This document shows positions 32,787 through 43,243 of a stretch of 64,000 nucleotides of DNA, piece by piece (position 1 is the stretch's first letter; each line of letters begins with the position of its first letter). The position numbers and the translations under genes are program-made. The DNA comes from Nocardia sp. BSTN01 (GTDB taxonomy: Bacteria > Actinomycetota > Actinomycetes > Mycobacteriales > Mycobacteriaceae). The notes below the pieces were generated by a model. That model searched no databases. It was not told the DNA's origin and saw only the letters and a program-made list of their open reading frames with translations. The DNA lies in assembly GCF_015354405.1 (NCBI RefSeq), contig NZ_JADKYP010000022.1, positions 39,786 to 103,785 on the forward strand. The letters are read 5' to 3'.

Positions 32787-33263
32787 GTGTCCGCACCACA
32801 TCGTCGCCCGGCTCTGATCATCTTGGTGGTCGTGGCCGCGCTGGCCTGCCTGGGGCTGGGCTGGTGGCAGTGGGGACGGTTCGAATCCTCGTCCGGAACC
32901 GCGCAGAACCTCGGCTACGCGCTGCAATGGCCGCTGTTCGCCGGATTCGTGGTCTTCGCCTACTTCCGGTTCGTGCGACTCGAGCGCGATACCGCCGCCC
33001 AGGGCACCGAGGCGCCGGAGACCGCCGAGCCGTCGAGCCCGGCCGAATCCGCGGCCCCGGCCCGGCGAAGGGTCGTCAAGCGGACTGCCCCGCGCGAGAT
33101 CCCGGCCGGGATCCTGCCCGAACGACCGACCGCCGCACGCGACGACGATCCGGTGCTGGCCGAATACAACAAATATCTTGCCGATCTGCACGCGCAGGAT
33201 GTGCGCGAGCGGATGCACGCCGTGGGGCTCGACGGCCCCGACACCGAGAGGAGAGCCGGTTGA
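32787..33263 (+). CDS. membrane protein, Rv1343c/LprD-like position
   Basis: A 158-residue protein with two membrane segments (LIILVVVAALACLGLGWWQW and ALQWPLFAGFVVFAYFRFVRL), followed by an Ala/Pro/Glu-rich linker and a C-terminal helix (LAEYNKYLADLHAQDVRERM). Position next to a DUF3817 gene and rdgB corresponds to M. tuberculosis Rv1343c. No lipobox is present in this version. GTG 32787 is supported by a leaderless-type promoter; an earlier GTG at 32778 lies inside the -10. The TTG start of the next gene overlaps its stop. Confidence 0.75.
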   Translation: MSAPHRRPALIILVVVAALACLGLGWWQWGRFESSSGTAQNLGYALQWPLFAGFVVFAYFRFVRLERDTAAQGTEAPETAEPSSPAESAAPARRRVVKRTAPREIPAGILPERPTAARDDDPVLAEYNKYLADLHAQDVRERMHAVGLDGPDTERRAG

Positions 33264-33667
33264 GCGCCGACCACCCCACCACCCCGGCCGCCACCACCAC
33301 ACCGGCACCGGCCGCCACGCCGGCCCCCGCGGCCCGCGACACCGGCCGCATCCGCTCGGCGCTGACCCGCTACCGCGTGCTCGCCTACATCACCGGTGTC
33401 TGGCTGCTGCTGTTGTGCGCGGAGATGGTGTACAAGTACCTGCTGCTCGACGACAGCAGCAAGGCCCCGCACTGGCTGTTCTACGTCGGCCAGATCCACG
33501 GCATCTTCTACATGCTGTACCTGGTGTTCACCATCGACCTGGGCATCAAGACGCGCTGGAAGCCGCTCACGCTGGTTGTCACCGCCCTGGCCGGCACCAT
33601 CCCGTTCCTGTCCTTCGTCTGCGAGCACTACCGCACCCGCCAGGTCCGCGCCGAATTCTTGAGCTGA
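33260..33667 (+). CDS. DUF3817 membrane protein (Rv1342c-like)
   Basis: A 135-residue protein: an Ala/Pro/Thr-rich cytosolic start, then LTRYRVLAYITGVWLLLLCAEMVYKYLLL, IHGIFYMLYLVFTIDLGIKTRWKPLTLVVTALAGTIPFLSFVCEHY, the three-helix pattern of DUF3817. The TTG at 33260 follows GAGGAGAG and overlaps the previous stop. Function unknown. A second DUF3817 gene lies at 58654-59007. Confidence 0.85.
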   Translation: MSADHPTTPAATTTPAPAATPAPAARDTGRIRSALTRYRVLAYITGVWLLLLCAEMVYKYLLLDDSSKAPHWLFYVGQIHGIFYMLYLVFTIDLGIKTRWKPLTLVVTALAGTIPFLSFVCEHYRTRQVRAEFLS

Positions 33668-33970
33668 GCCGCTGAGCCGCCTCTCCGGGTCTTCAGGCCA
33701 GACTCGGGTGCGCAGAGACGCGCGCTGGCGGCCGGCGGTCAGTCCGGTAGCCAGTCAGCCCGTACCCGGTGAGTTACCCATGTGCTCGCGTAATCAGTTG
33801 TCTCCTCCGCCCGGTTGGTCAGCGCCGGGCGCTACGACTGGAACGGTCCAGCCGGTGCGGTCCCTTATCGGCCGGGCAATGGAACAGTACAGAACCGTCG
33901 CTACCGGCGATGTCGTGCAGCACGTCGGCTAACGCCTCGTTCGCGCGGGGAGCGGTGATGAACGGAGTGC
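33668..33970. other. intergenic with phosphatase remnant
   Basis: These 303 bp lie between converging genes. The right two thirds hold a decayed tyrosine-phosphatase fragment (see the entry at 33780); the left third shows nothing recognisable. Confidence 0.5.
33780..33970 (-). pseudogene. remnant of an MptpB-like tyrosine phosphatase
   Basis: On the minus strand the frame reads ANEALADVLHDIAGSDGSVLFHCPADK, then needs a one-base skip to continue DRTGWTVPVV. Together these reproduce the P-loop VLFHCxAxKDRTGW of MptpB-type phosphatases with Gly replaced by Asp. Both ends of the gene are missing; the fragment starts at the end of rdgB. It cannot encode an active enzyme. Confidence 0.55.
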
Positions 33971-34579
33971 TCAGGACTTCGCCAGGGCTGCCAGGGCCGG
34001 GAGCAATGCGCGTAGGGCCCGGCCGCGGTGGGAGGCGGCGTCCTTGTCCGCCGGGGTGAGCTGGGCCGCCGACACCGTTCCACCGTCCGGGACGAACAGC
34101 GGGTCGTAGCCGAAACCGCCGTCGCCGGCCGGCTTTCGCGCGATCGTGCCCGGCCATTCACCGATCGTGACGACCTCGCGTCCGTCGGCGACCAGGGCGC
34201 AGGCCGAGACGAAGCGGGCGCCGCGGCGGTCGTCGGGGACGTCTCCCAGCTGGGCGAGCAGCAGGTCGTTGTTCGCCGCGTCGTCGCCGTGGCGGCCCGA
34301 CCAGCGCGCGGACAGCACGCCGGGCATACCGTTGAGGGCATCGACGGCGAGGCCGGAATCGTCTGCCACACAAGGTAATCCGGTGGCCGCCGCGCCGTCG
34401 CGTGCCTTGGCGAGAGCGTTCTCCTCGAACGTCGCACCCGTTTCCGGTGCCTCCGGGAACGGCGGCACCTCGTCCAGGCCGATGATCTCGAGACCCGCGA
34501 CTCCCGCCTCGTCGAGGATGCGGCGCAATTCGCCGAGCTTCTTGGCGTTGCGGCTGGCCACCAGTACCCGGCGCGCCAC
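33971..34579 (-). CDS. rdgB: RdgB/HAM1 non-canonical purine NTP pyrophosphatase
   Basis: Hydrolyses dITP, dXTP and ITP to monophosphates and so keeps deaminated purines out of nucleic acids. The 202-residue protein has SRNAKKLGEL at the start, TFEENALAKA, the metal-binding DDSGL, GGFGYDPLF and the terminal SHRGRAL, all family hallmarks. Its GTG start overlaps the rph stop by one base, so the two are one operon, as in mycobacteria (Rv1340-Rv1341). Confidence 0.95.
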   Translation of the reverse strand: MARRVLVASRNAKKLGELRRILDEAGVAGLEIIGLDEVPPFPEAPETGATFEENALAKARDGAAATGLPCVADDSGLAVDALNGMPGVLSARWSGRHGDDAANNDLLLAQLGDVPDDRRGARFVSACALVADGREVVTIGEWPGTIARKPAGDGGFGYDPLFVPDGGTVSAAQLTPADKDAASHRGRALRALLPALAALAKS

Positions 34580-35346
34580 TACTTCCTCTTCTCGCCCGGC
34601 TCGGGCAGCTGCCCCGGATACGGCAGCGCGAGCGCCTGCTTCTGCACCTCGAACAGCTGCTCGCAGCCGGCCAGCGCGGAATCCAGCAGCTTGTCCAGGG
34701 TGGAGCGCGGGAAGGTGGCGCCCTCGCCGGTGCCCTGGATCTCGACCAGGGTGCCGGTGTCGGTCGCGACCACGTTCATATCGACCTCGGCGCGCGAATC
34801 CTCCTCATACGGCAGGTCCAGGCGCACCCGCCCGTCGACCACGCCGACGCTGACCGCGGCGATCATGCACGAGATCGGCTGCGGGTCGGCCAGGCGGCCG
34901 GCGGCGGCCAGGTAGGTGATCGCGTCCGACAGCGCCACGTAGGCGCCGGTGATCGCGGCGGTCCGGGTGCCGCCGTCGGCCTGCAGGACGTCGCAGTCGA
35001 GGGCGATGGTGTTCTCGCCGATCGCGGCCAGGTCGATACATGCCCGCAGCGACCGGCCGACCAGACGGCTGATCTCCTGGGTGCGCCCGCCGACCCTGCC
35101 CTTCACCGACTCGCGCCCGCTGCGGGTGTGGGTGGCGGCCGGCAGCATCGCGTATTCGGCTGTGAGCCAGCCCAATCCGGAATCACGCCGCCACGGGGGC
35201 ACCCCCTCGGTGACGCTCGCGGTGCACATCACCCGCGTCTGACCGAATTCGACCAGTACCGAACCCGCCGGATGCGTGGTGAATCCCCGGGTGATCCTTA
35301 CCTCGCGGAGTTCGTCGTCCGCTCTGCCATCGGCTCGTCTAGACAC
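34579..35346 (-). CDS. rph: ribonuclease PH
   Basis: Phosphorolytic 3'-5' exoribonuclease that trims tRNA 3' ends. The 255-residue protein contains [34 protein letters not shown], the phosphate-binding [16 protein letters not shown], and [23 protein letters not shown]. The GTG at 35346 lies 6 nt after TAGGCT, a leaderless-type promoter. Cotranscribed with rdgB. Confidence 0.96.
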   Translation of the reverse strand: MSRRADGRADDELREVRITRGFTTHPAGSVLVEFGQTRVMCTASVTEGVPPWRRDSGLGWLTAEYAMLPAATHTRSGRESVKGRVGGRTQEISRLVGRSLRACIDLAAIGENTIALDCDVLQADGGTRTAAITGAYVALSDAITYLAAAGRLADPQPISCMIAAVSVGVVDGRVRLDLPYEEDSRAEVDMNVVATDTGTLVEIQGTGEGATFPRSTLDKLLDSALAGCEQLFEVQKQALALPYPGQLPEPGEKRK

Positions 35347-35352
35347 AACGCC

Positions 35353-35358
35353 AGCCTA
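35353..35358 (-). promoter_or_regulatory. -10 of a leaderless promoter (rph)
   Basis: TAGGCT on the minus strand, 6 nt before the GTG at 35346. Confidence 0.5.
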
Positions 35359-35421
35359 AGGGATGGGTACGACGCCCCTCCCCCGGCGGGGCACCGACAT
35401 CCACCCGGCGGGGTGGGCGAC

Positions 35422-36186
35422 TCAGATTTCGACGACCTCACCCGGCGAGACGGCGTGCACGGGTCCGCTGAACTGCTCCTTGGCCTCCGCGATGACGTCC
35501 TCGCGCGATGTCCACGGCGGAATGTGGGTGAGCAGCAGTTCGCCGACACCCGCACGGGCGGCGATCATTCCGGCCTCGGTACCCGAAAGGTGAATGCCCG
35601 GTGGGCGATTGGCCGGATCGTGGGTCCACGACGCCTCCGAGAGCAACACGTCGGCGCCCTCCGCGAGTTCGAACACGGCGGGGCACAATGCGGTGTCACC
35701 GGTGTAGACCAGGGTCCGGCCGGCGGCGGTGGTGATGCGCAGGCCGTAGGACTCCGGCGGGTGGTACATCCGGCGGGCGACCACCGTATGGCCGGGACCG
35801 AAACGCACCTCGGCGCCCTCCTGCCAGGAACGCATATCGATCACGTCGGACCAGTCGTCGCATTCGCCGCCGATCTCGGCCGAGGCGTTGCCGATCCGCA
35901 GCGCCGAATCCGAGGGCCCCTGCACGATGGCCTTCCCGGTCGGCGGGTTCGGGTGATACCGCCGCCACACCAGCAATCCGGGCAGGTCCAGGCAGTGATC
36001 GGCGTGCAGGTGAGTGAGGAAGATGTCGACCTCGCCGGGGTCCAGGTAGCGCTGCAACGCGCCCAGCACGCCGGGACCGAAATCGATCACGGTCGGAGTC
36101 ATATCCGGACCCGTCAGCAAATAGCCCGACGCAGGGGAATCCGGGCCGGACACACTGCCCGAACACCCGAGGACGGTGAGTCGCAT
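35422..36186 (-). CDS. MBL-fold hydrolase, Rv1339-like (cyclic-nucleotide phosphodiesterase type)
   Basis: A 254-residue metallo-hydrolase with THLHADHCLDL (HxHxDH), the TGDTALC segment and a C-terminal LLTHIPPW. Position (before rph) and sequence match M. tuberculosis Rv1339, which has been reported to degrade cAMP; that activity is taken from memory for the orthologue, not shown here. The ATG at 36186 gives the family start MRLTVLGCSGS. Confidence 0.88.
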   Translation of the reverse strand: MRLTVLGCSGSVSGPDSPASGYLLTGPDMTPTVIDFGPGVLGALQRYLDPGEVDIFLTHLHADHCLDLPGLLVWRRYHPNPPTGKAIVQGPSDSALRIGNASAEIGGECDDWSDVIDMRSWQEGAEVRFGPGHTVVARRMYHPPESYGLRITTAAGRTLVYTGDTALCPAVFELAEGADVLLSEASWTHDPANRPPGIHLSGTEAGMIAARAGVGELLLTHIPPWTSREDVIAEAKEQFSGPVHAVSPGEVVEI

Positions 36187-36255
36187 TCCCCCATGCTGCC
36201 ACGCTGCATTCTCACTCAACTGGGGATCCCCCAAATCGCCGGCCGAGTTCCGCAG

Positions 36256-37032
36256 TCACCCCGACGATGCGAGGCGGCCGGCACTCTCCTCGCGACGATG
36301 ACGACGTTCATTGGACGAGAGTACCCAGCCGGCCAGCAGTCCACCCAACGCACCGAAAAGATGCCCTTGCCAAGAGATTCCGGGCTGGCCGGGCAGCACA
36401 CCCCACAGAATCGAGCCGTACAGCAGCCCCACGACGACACCCACCAGGATCTGCCAGAGGTTGCGGGTGAACAGGCCGCGCGAGATCAGATAGGTGAGCC
36501 AGCCGAACACCAGGACCGAGGCGCCGATGTGCACCGAACCACTCGCCCCGGTGAGCCAGGTGCCGACTCCGGCCACGACCCAGACGATCGCGGTGGCGGC
36601 CAGTCCGCGACCGATCCCGGTGAGCAGCGTCAGCAGTCCCAGCACGATCACCGGCAGGGTGTTGCCGATCAGATGCGCCCAGTTCGCGTGCAGCACGGGG
36701 GCGAAGACGATGCCCTCCAGACCCTCGGCCGTCCGGGGCCGCACCCCCGCACCGTCGAGGTCGTGATGGGAGACGGTGTCGACTCCCTCGACCGCGTACA
36801 GCAACGCCACGAAGGTGAGCGTCATCGCAATCGCCCGCTGCCACAACAACTTCAGCGCGGCGGTACGTCCGGGCTCCGACGTGGACGCCGGCGCCGCGGG
36901 GGCGGGCCGGGGCGAGGGAAACTGCGAACCGGACGGTACGGAACCGGCGGGCGTTCCCGCGGACTTCTGCAGTTCGGCCCGCAGCGCGGCAATCCGATCC
37001 GGGTCGAAGGACGGACCCATCTGCTCGGCCAC
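36256..37032 (-). CDS. rhomboid-family intramembrane serine protease (Rv1337-like)
   Basis: A 258-residue six-helix rhomboid with a 55-residue cytosolic N-terminus. WAHLIGNTLPV carries the HxxxN oxyanion motif, GSVHIGASVLVFGWL the catalytic serine (GAS), and QGHLFGALGGLLAGW the catalytic histidine. The substrate is unknown. GTG 37032 is 8 nt from AGGAGG; ATG 37038 is only 2 nt from it, so the GTG is preferred. In mycobacteria this gene is followed by murI, which is absent here. Confidence 0.88.
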   Translation of the reverse strand: MAEQMGPSFDPDRIAALRAELQKSAGTPAGSVPSGSQFPSPRPAPAAPASTSEPGRTAALKLLWQRAIAMTLTFVALLYAVEGVDTVSHHDLDGAGVRPRTAEGLEGIVFAPVLHANWAHLIGNTLPVIVLGLLTLLTGIGRGLAATAIVWVVAGVGTWLTGASGSVHIGASVLVFGWLTYLISRGLFTRNLWQILVGVVVGLLYGSILWGVLPGQPGISWQGHLFGALGGLLAGWVLSSNERRHRREESAGRLASSG

Positions 37033-37137
37033 CGCCATCACCTCCTCGCGAGACCGGCCGTCCGGTCGCTCGCCCTCAACGGTACCGCTGCGGCGAGGGA
37101 CCGGACTCGGACCGGCGATGCGGCCGGTCCACCGGGA

Positions 37138-38417
<1,280 letters not shown>

Positions 38418-38464
38418 GGGTGCTCCTGTTTCTTCTGGTCGCCTGATTCGCGGACGCGTCGGGC

Positions 38465-38887
38465 TCAGGCCCGGGGGTACTCGGTCACGATCTTGACCGG
38501 TTCCTCGGTGACCACACCGTCTAGGATCCGGTAGCTGCGCAGTTCGTGCTGCTGCGGGTCGCGGGTGGACACCAGCACGTAGTGGGCGTTCGGCTCGGAG
38601 GCGTACGAGATGTCCGTCCGGCTGGGATAGGCCTCCGTGGCGGTGTGCGAGTGGTAGATCACCACCGGCTCCTCGTCACGGTCGTCCATCTCCCGCCAGA
38701 CCCGCAACTGTTCGCCGGAGTCGAACCGGTAGAAGGTGGGCGAGCGCTCGCCATTGATCATGGCCACGAATCGCTCGGGACGGTCGGAGCCCTCGGCGCC
38801 GGCGATCACACCGCAGGCCTCGTCGGGATGATCGGCGCGGGCGTGCGCCACCATCGCATCCACGAGATCGGCCCTGATCACCAGCAC
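38465..38887 (-). CDS. mec: JAMM/MPN metalloprotease Mec (CysO-cysteine peptidase)
   Basis: Zinc peptidase that releases cysteine from the CysO-Cys adduct. The 140-residue protein has the JAMM motif IYHSHTATEAYPSRTD (HxH...S..D) and the upstream glutamate in DEACGVIAG. The GTG at 38887 follows GGAAGG; a longer frame continues upstream but without start signals. First gene of the mec-cysO-cysM cluster; given the CysO tail it could also mature the carrier. Confidence 0.92.
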   Translation of the reverse strand: MLVIRADLVDAMVAHARADHPDEACGVIAGAEGSDRPERFVAMINGERSPTFYRFDSGEQLRVWREMDDRDEEPVVIYHSHTATEAYPSRTDISYASEPNAHYVLVSTRDPQQHELRSYRILDGVVTEEPVKIVTEYPRA

Positions 38888-39050
38888 AGTTCGAATCCTT
38901 CCGCTCACGCCCGCGACGCACCCGGCCCACGCGGGTCGTATCGCTGCCGTCAACGGCCGAGGATATTCGGCTATTCCCACCCACCGCGCGGGCGGGCCTG
39001 ATATAGCGCGTCCTACGGCGGCGAATGCCTCGATCGAGGGCGATCGACGC

Positions 39051-40109
<1,059 letters not shown>

Positions 40110-40151
40110 ATGTCCTCCTGCAGACGTGGGCATCCGCGAGCGCGAGCGGAG

Positions 40152-40721
40152 TCAGGGAGCCAGGGCGTGCAGCAGCGAATCCTGCATCCAGGTGAGCCAG
40201 TGGTAGACGTCCAGGTGCGGGGCGCGCGGATCGTCGGGATCGAGCTGGTCGGGCGTGTCGGCGTCGATGCCCAGTGCGGTGCCCAGTGCCAGCCGCACGT
40301 CGTTGAGGGCGTTCAGCCAGGCGTCGGCCTGTTCGGGGGTGAGCACGATCTTGCCGCCGCGCTCGGGCAGGGTTTCCAGGACCACCGTGCCGGCGGCCAC
40401 CTTCGCGTCGATGATCTCGGGTTCGTGCAGACTGCGCAGGGCGCTGTTGAGATCGGCGCGGTCGGCGTCCGGGGAACCGGGTTCCTTGCGATGGAAGTCG
40501 GGCAGCAGCCGCGCCAGCCGCGGATCGTCGGGGGGAACGCTGTTGCCGGTGCGAAGTCCGGTCAGCTCCGCGAGATCGTCCTCCGGGGACGATTGAGCCC
40601 GGTCGGTGAGCAGTCCGGTTACCGCCCCCACCAGCGAACGCAGGACGTCCGCCTCCCGGGGGTCCATCTCCGACCGCAGCTTGAGCCCGCTCAGCGAGTT
40701 CTTCCTGCTCCACTTGCGCAC
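40152..40721 (-). CDS. DUF2017 family protein (Rv1332-like)
   Basis: A 189-residue cytosolic protein beginning VRKWSRKNSLSGLKLRSEMDPREADVLRSLVGAVTGLL, the DUF2017 start. The C-terminal part (ADAWLNALNDVRLALGTALGI, YHWLTWMQDSLLHAL) is helical and conserved. Always found beside clpS in this group; function unknown. GTG 40721 lies 6 nt after TACGGT, so a leaderless start is preferred over a GTG at 40754 inside clpS. Confidence 0.87.
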   Translation of the reverse strand: MRKWSRKNSLSGLKLRSEMDPREADVLRSLVGAVTGLLTDRAQSSPEDDLAELTGLRTGNSVPPDDPRLARLLPDFHRKEPGSPDADRADLNSALRSLHEPEIIDAKVAAGTVVLETLPERGGKIVLTPEQADAWLNALNDVRLALGTALGIDADTPDQLDPDDPRAPHLDVYHWLTWMQDSLLHALAP

Positions 40722-40727
40722 GGGGCT

Positions 40728-40733
40728 ACCGTA
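40728..40733 (-). promoter_or_regulatory. -10 of a leaderless promoter (DUF2017 gene)
   Basis: TACGGT on the minus strand, 6 nt before the GTG at 40721. Confidence 0.5.
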
Positions 40734-40743
40734 GCCGTCGCGG

Positions 40744-41049
40744 TCACTGGTCACGTTGCATGGTCGCCCAGAGCCCGGCGGCGTGCAGACGCTGGACGTC
40801 GTGCTCCATCCTGTCCCGGGATCCCGACGACACCACCGCCTTGCCCTCGTTGTGTACCTGCAGCATCAGCTCGGTTGCCTTGGCTTTGCTGTAACCGAAC
40901 AGCTTTTGGAAGATGTAGGTGACGTAGTGCATCAGGTTCACCGGGTCGTCCCAGACCACCGTGACCCACGGCCGGTCCTCGGCCTCCAGGATCTCGGTGA
41001 CCTCGACGGTCTCCGGTGTGGCCTGAGCCGCCGACAATTGTCCGGCCAC
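40744..41049 (-). CDS. clpS: ClpS adaptor
   Basis: N-end-rule adaptor that delivers substrates to ClpC1P1P2. The core [52 protein letters not shown] carries the DDPVN contact loop and the substrate pocket. GTG 41049 gives 101 residues, the length of the M. tuberculosis protein. An upstream ATG at 41190 in the same frame has TACTCT 6 nt before it and would add 47 residues rich in Ala, Arg and Gly; which one is used is unresolved. Confidence 0.9.
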   Translation of the reverse strand: MAGQLSAAQATPETVEVTEILEAEDRPWVTVVWDDPVNLMHYVTYIFQKLFGYSKAKATELMLQVHNEGKAVVSSGSRDRMEHDVQRLHAAGLWATMQRDQ

Positions 41050-41196
41050 GACGCCTACGCGGATGTCTCGCCCCGCCCACGACCGTCCCCGCCACGCCGT
41101 GTCCTGCGGGCCCGTCGCTCGCGCCGCTGCCGGGTTCGCGCCGGCCGGACCGGCGGCGATCCGGACGGCGTCTCTGATGCACAGACCCATACCCTC

Positions 41197-41202
41197 AGAG
41201 TA
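41197..41202 (-). promoter_or_regulatory. -10 upstream of clpS
   Basis: TACTCT on the minus strand, 6 nt before the in-frame ATG at 41190. It is probably the clpS promoter, either leaderless from 41190 or with a 140-nt leader to 41049. Confidence 0.45.
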
Positions 41203-41293
41203 CGACGCGGCTCCGGATAAACAACACCCGCGCCGAGCACCTCCGGAAGGCCCTGTGCGACGGCCGCGGCGCCCGCCGCGCGTCCGGTATGTC

Positions 41294-41299
41294 TACAGT
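41294..41299 (+). promoter_or_regulatory. -10 of a leaderless promoter (pncB)
   Basis: TACAGT, 6 nt before the GTG at 41306. Confidence 0.5.
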
Positions 41300-41305
41300 G
41301 GCCGC

Positions 41306-42619
41306 GTGGACACTTCGGCCGCCGCCGCGAGCACAGCCCTGCTGACCGACCAGTACGAGCTGACCATGCTCGCGGCCGCCCTGGCCGATGGTTCGGCACA
41401 GCGGCGATGCACCTTCGAGGTATTCGCTCGGCGGTTGCCACATGGTCGCCGATACGGCGTTGTCGCGGGTACCGACCGGTTGCTCACCGCGTTGCGCGAC
41501 TTCCGTTTCGGCGATGCTGAACTCGCCGTCGCGGCGCGATTCCTGGACGCGCGAACGCTGGAGTGGCTGCGCGATTTCCGCTTCACCGGCGACATCGACG
41601 GCTACCAGGAAGGTGATCTCTACTTCCCCGGCTCCCCCATCCTGTCGGTGCGCGGCAGTTTCGCCGAGTGCGTGATGCTGGAAACGCTGATCCTGTCGAT
41701 CCTCAACCACGACAGCGCGATCGCCGCCGCGGCGGCGCGGATGGTCAGTGCCGCCGCGGGGCGCCGGATGATCGAGATGGGTTCGCGCCGCACCCACGAA
41801 CTGGCCGCTCCCGCCTGCGCGCGCGCCGCGTATCTCGCCGGGTTCGACGCCACCTCGAATCTGGAGGCGGTGCGGCGCTACGGCATTCCCGGCGCCGGCA
41901 CCAGTGCGCACGCCTTCACGCTGTTGCACAGCGGCCCGGACGGGCAGCACGAGGCGGCGGCCTTCCGCAGTCAGGTGGATACGCTCGGCATCGGCACCAC
42001 ACTGCTGGTGGACACCTTCGACATCACCGCCGGGGTGGCCCGCGCCATCGAGGTCGCCGGGCCCGAATTGGGCGGTGTGCGAATCGATTCCGGCGACCTG
42101 GGCGTCCTGGCGCGGCAGGTGCGCGACCAGCTCGACGCCCTCGGCGCGAACAAAACCCGCATCGTGGTGTCCGGCGATCTGGATGAATACGCGATCGCCG
42201 CGCTGCGCGCCGAACCCGTCGACGCGTACGGCGTGGGCACTTCCCTGGTCACCGGCTCGGGGGCGCCGACCGCCGGAATGGTCTACAAACTGGTGGAGGT
42301 CGAGGGCGTACCGGTGGCCAAGCGCAGTAGCCACAAACAGTCGCGAGGCGGCACCAAGCGCGCGGTGCGACTGTCCCGCGATACCGGCACCGTCGTCGAG
42401 GAGATCGTGTATCCGGCCACCGCGCAGCGCCCCACCGGCAACGGATACGACGTGCGGGATCTGCTGGTTCCGCTCATTCGCAAGGGTGAGCCGGCGGCCG
42501 ATGCACCGGATCTGGCGCACAGCCGGGACCTGGTCGCCCGCGGTCTGATCAGTTTGCCGTGGGAGGGCTTGAAGCTCTCCGCGGGCGAACCGGCCGTTCC
42601 GACCACGTTCCTACAATGA
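41306..42619 (+). CDS. pncB: nicotinate phosphoribosyltransferase
   Basis: Converts nicotinate and PRPP to nicotinate mononucleotide with ATP, in NAD salvage. The 437-residue protein starts STALLTDQYELTMLAAAL, has the phospho-histidine segment GTSAHAFTLLH near residue 205, the PRPP-binding VRIDSGDL and GVGTSLVTGSGAP, and GGVYKLVE-like GMVYKLVEVEG. It is followed 33 bp later by pncA, so both salvage steps from nicotinamide are made together. Divergent from clpS. Confidence 0.95.
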   Translation: MDTSAAAASTALLTDQYELTMLAAALADGSAQRRCTFEVFARRLPHGRRYGVVAGTDRLLTALRDFRFGDAELAVAARFLDARTLEWLRDFRFTGDIDGYQEGDLYFPGSPILSVRGSFAECVMLETLILSILNHDSAIAAAAARMVSAAAGRRMIEMGSRRTHELAAPACARAAYLAGFDATSNLEAVRRYGIPGAGTSAHAFTLLHSGPDGQHEAAAFRSQVDTLGIGTTLLVDTFDITAGVARAIEVAGPELGGVRIDSGDLGVLARQVRDQLDALGANKTRIVVSGDLDEYAIAALRAEPVDAYGVGTSLVTGSGAPTAGMVYKLVEVEGVPVAKRSSHKQSRGGTKRAVRLSRDTGTVVEEIVYPATAQRPTGNGYDVRDLLVPLIRKGEPAADAPDLAHSRDLVARGLISLPWEGLKLSAGEPAVPTTFLQ

Positions 42620-42652
42620 CCGTGAGGCAACCGGCGAAACGAGGTGCGGGAA

Positions 42653-43231
42653 ATGGGTAGAGCGCTCATCGTCGTCGATGTGCAGAACGATTTCTGCGAG
42701 GGCGGCTCCCTGGCCGTCGCCGGCGGCGCTGCGGTCGCCCGCCGGATCAGCGACTATCTGGCCGCACACCGCGGCGACTATGCCGCGATTGCCGCCACCC
42801 GGGATTTCCACATCGATCCGGGTGCCCATTTCTCCGATCGTCCCGATTACGTGGACAGTTGGCCGCCGCACTGCCGGGCCGGCACGCCCGGTGCGGATTT
42901 CCATCCGAATCTCGACACCTCCGCTCTCGACGCGGTGTTCTCCAAGGGCGCCTACAGCGCTGCCTATTCCGGATTCGAGGGTTCGACCGACGATGCGGTC
43001 GAACTCGCGACATGGTTGCGGGACAAGGGCATCGACGCCGTCGACATCTGCGGTATAGCCACCGACCACTGTGTCCGCGCCACCGCCGCCGATGCCCGCG
43101 CGGCGGGACTGACCACCCGGGTGCTGCTGAACCTCACCGCGGCGGTGTCACCGGAGACGGCCACCACCGCGCTGGACGGTCTGCGTGCCGCCGGAGTGGA
43201 GTTGGCGGGCAGCCTGCCCACGAACACCTGA
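42653..43231 (+). CDS. pncA: nicotinamidase/pyrazinamidase
   Basis: Deamidates nicotinamide to nicotinate, the substrate of PncB. The 192-residue protein keeps the catalytic triad: Asp in VVDVQNDF (8-9), Lys in VFSKGAYS, Cys in GIATDHCVRAT. Metal ligands are in TRDFHIDPGAHF and WPPHC. GAGG supports ATG 42653, against an in-frame GTG at 42644. In mycobacteria pncA lies elsewhere; here it forms an operon with pncB. Confidence 0.95.
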   Translation: MGRALIVVDVQNDFCEGGSLAVAGGAAVARRISDYLAAHRGDYAAIAATRDFHIDPGAHFSDRPDYVDSWPPHCRAGTPGADFHPNLDTSALDAVFSKGAYSAAYSGFEGSTDDAVELATWLRDKGIDAVDICGIATDHCVRATAADARAAGLTTRVLLNLTAAVSPETATTALDGLRAAGVELAGSLPTNT

Positions 43232-43243
43232 CCGCGAGATCGG

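Noticed and set aside
41050-41190. N-terminal extension of ClpS as certain coding sequence
   Set aside because: It is open and has a promoter, but 101 residues match known ClpS length and the extension has several rare codons; left as an alternative.
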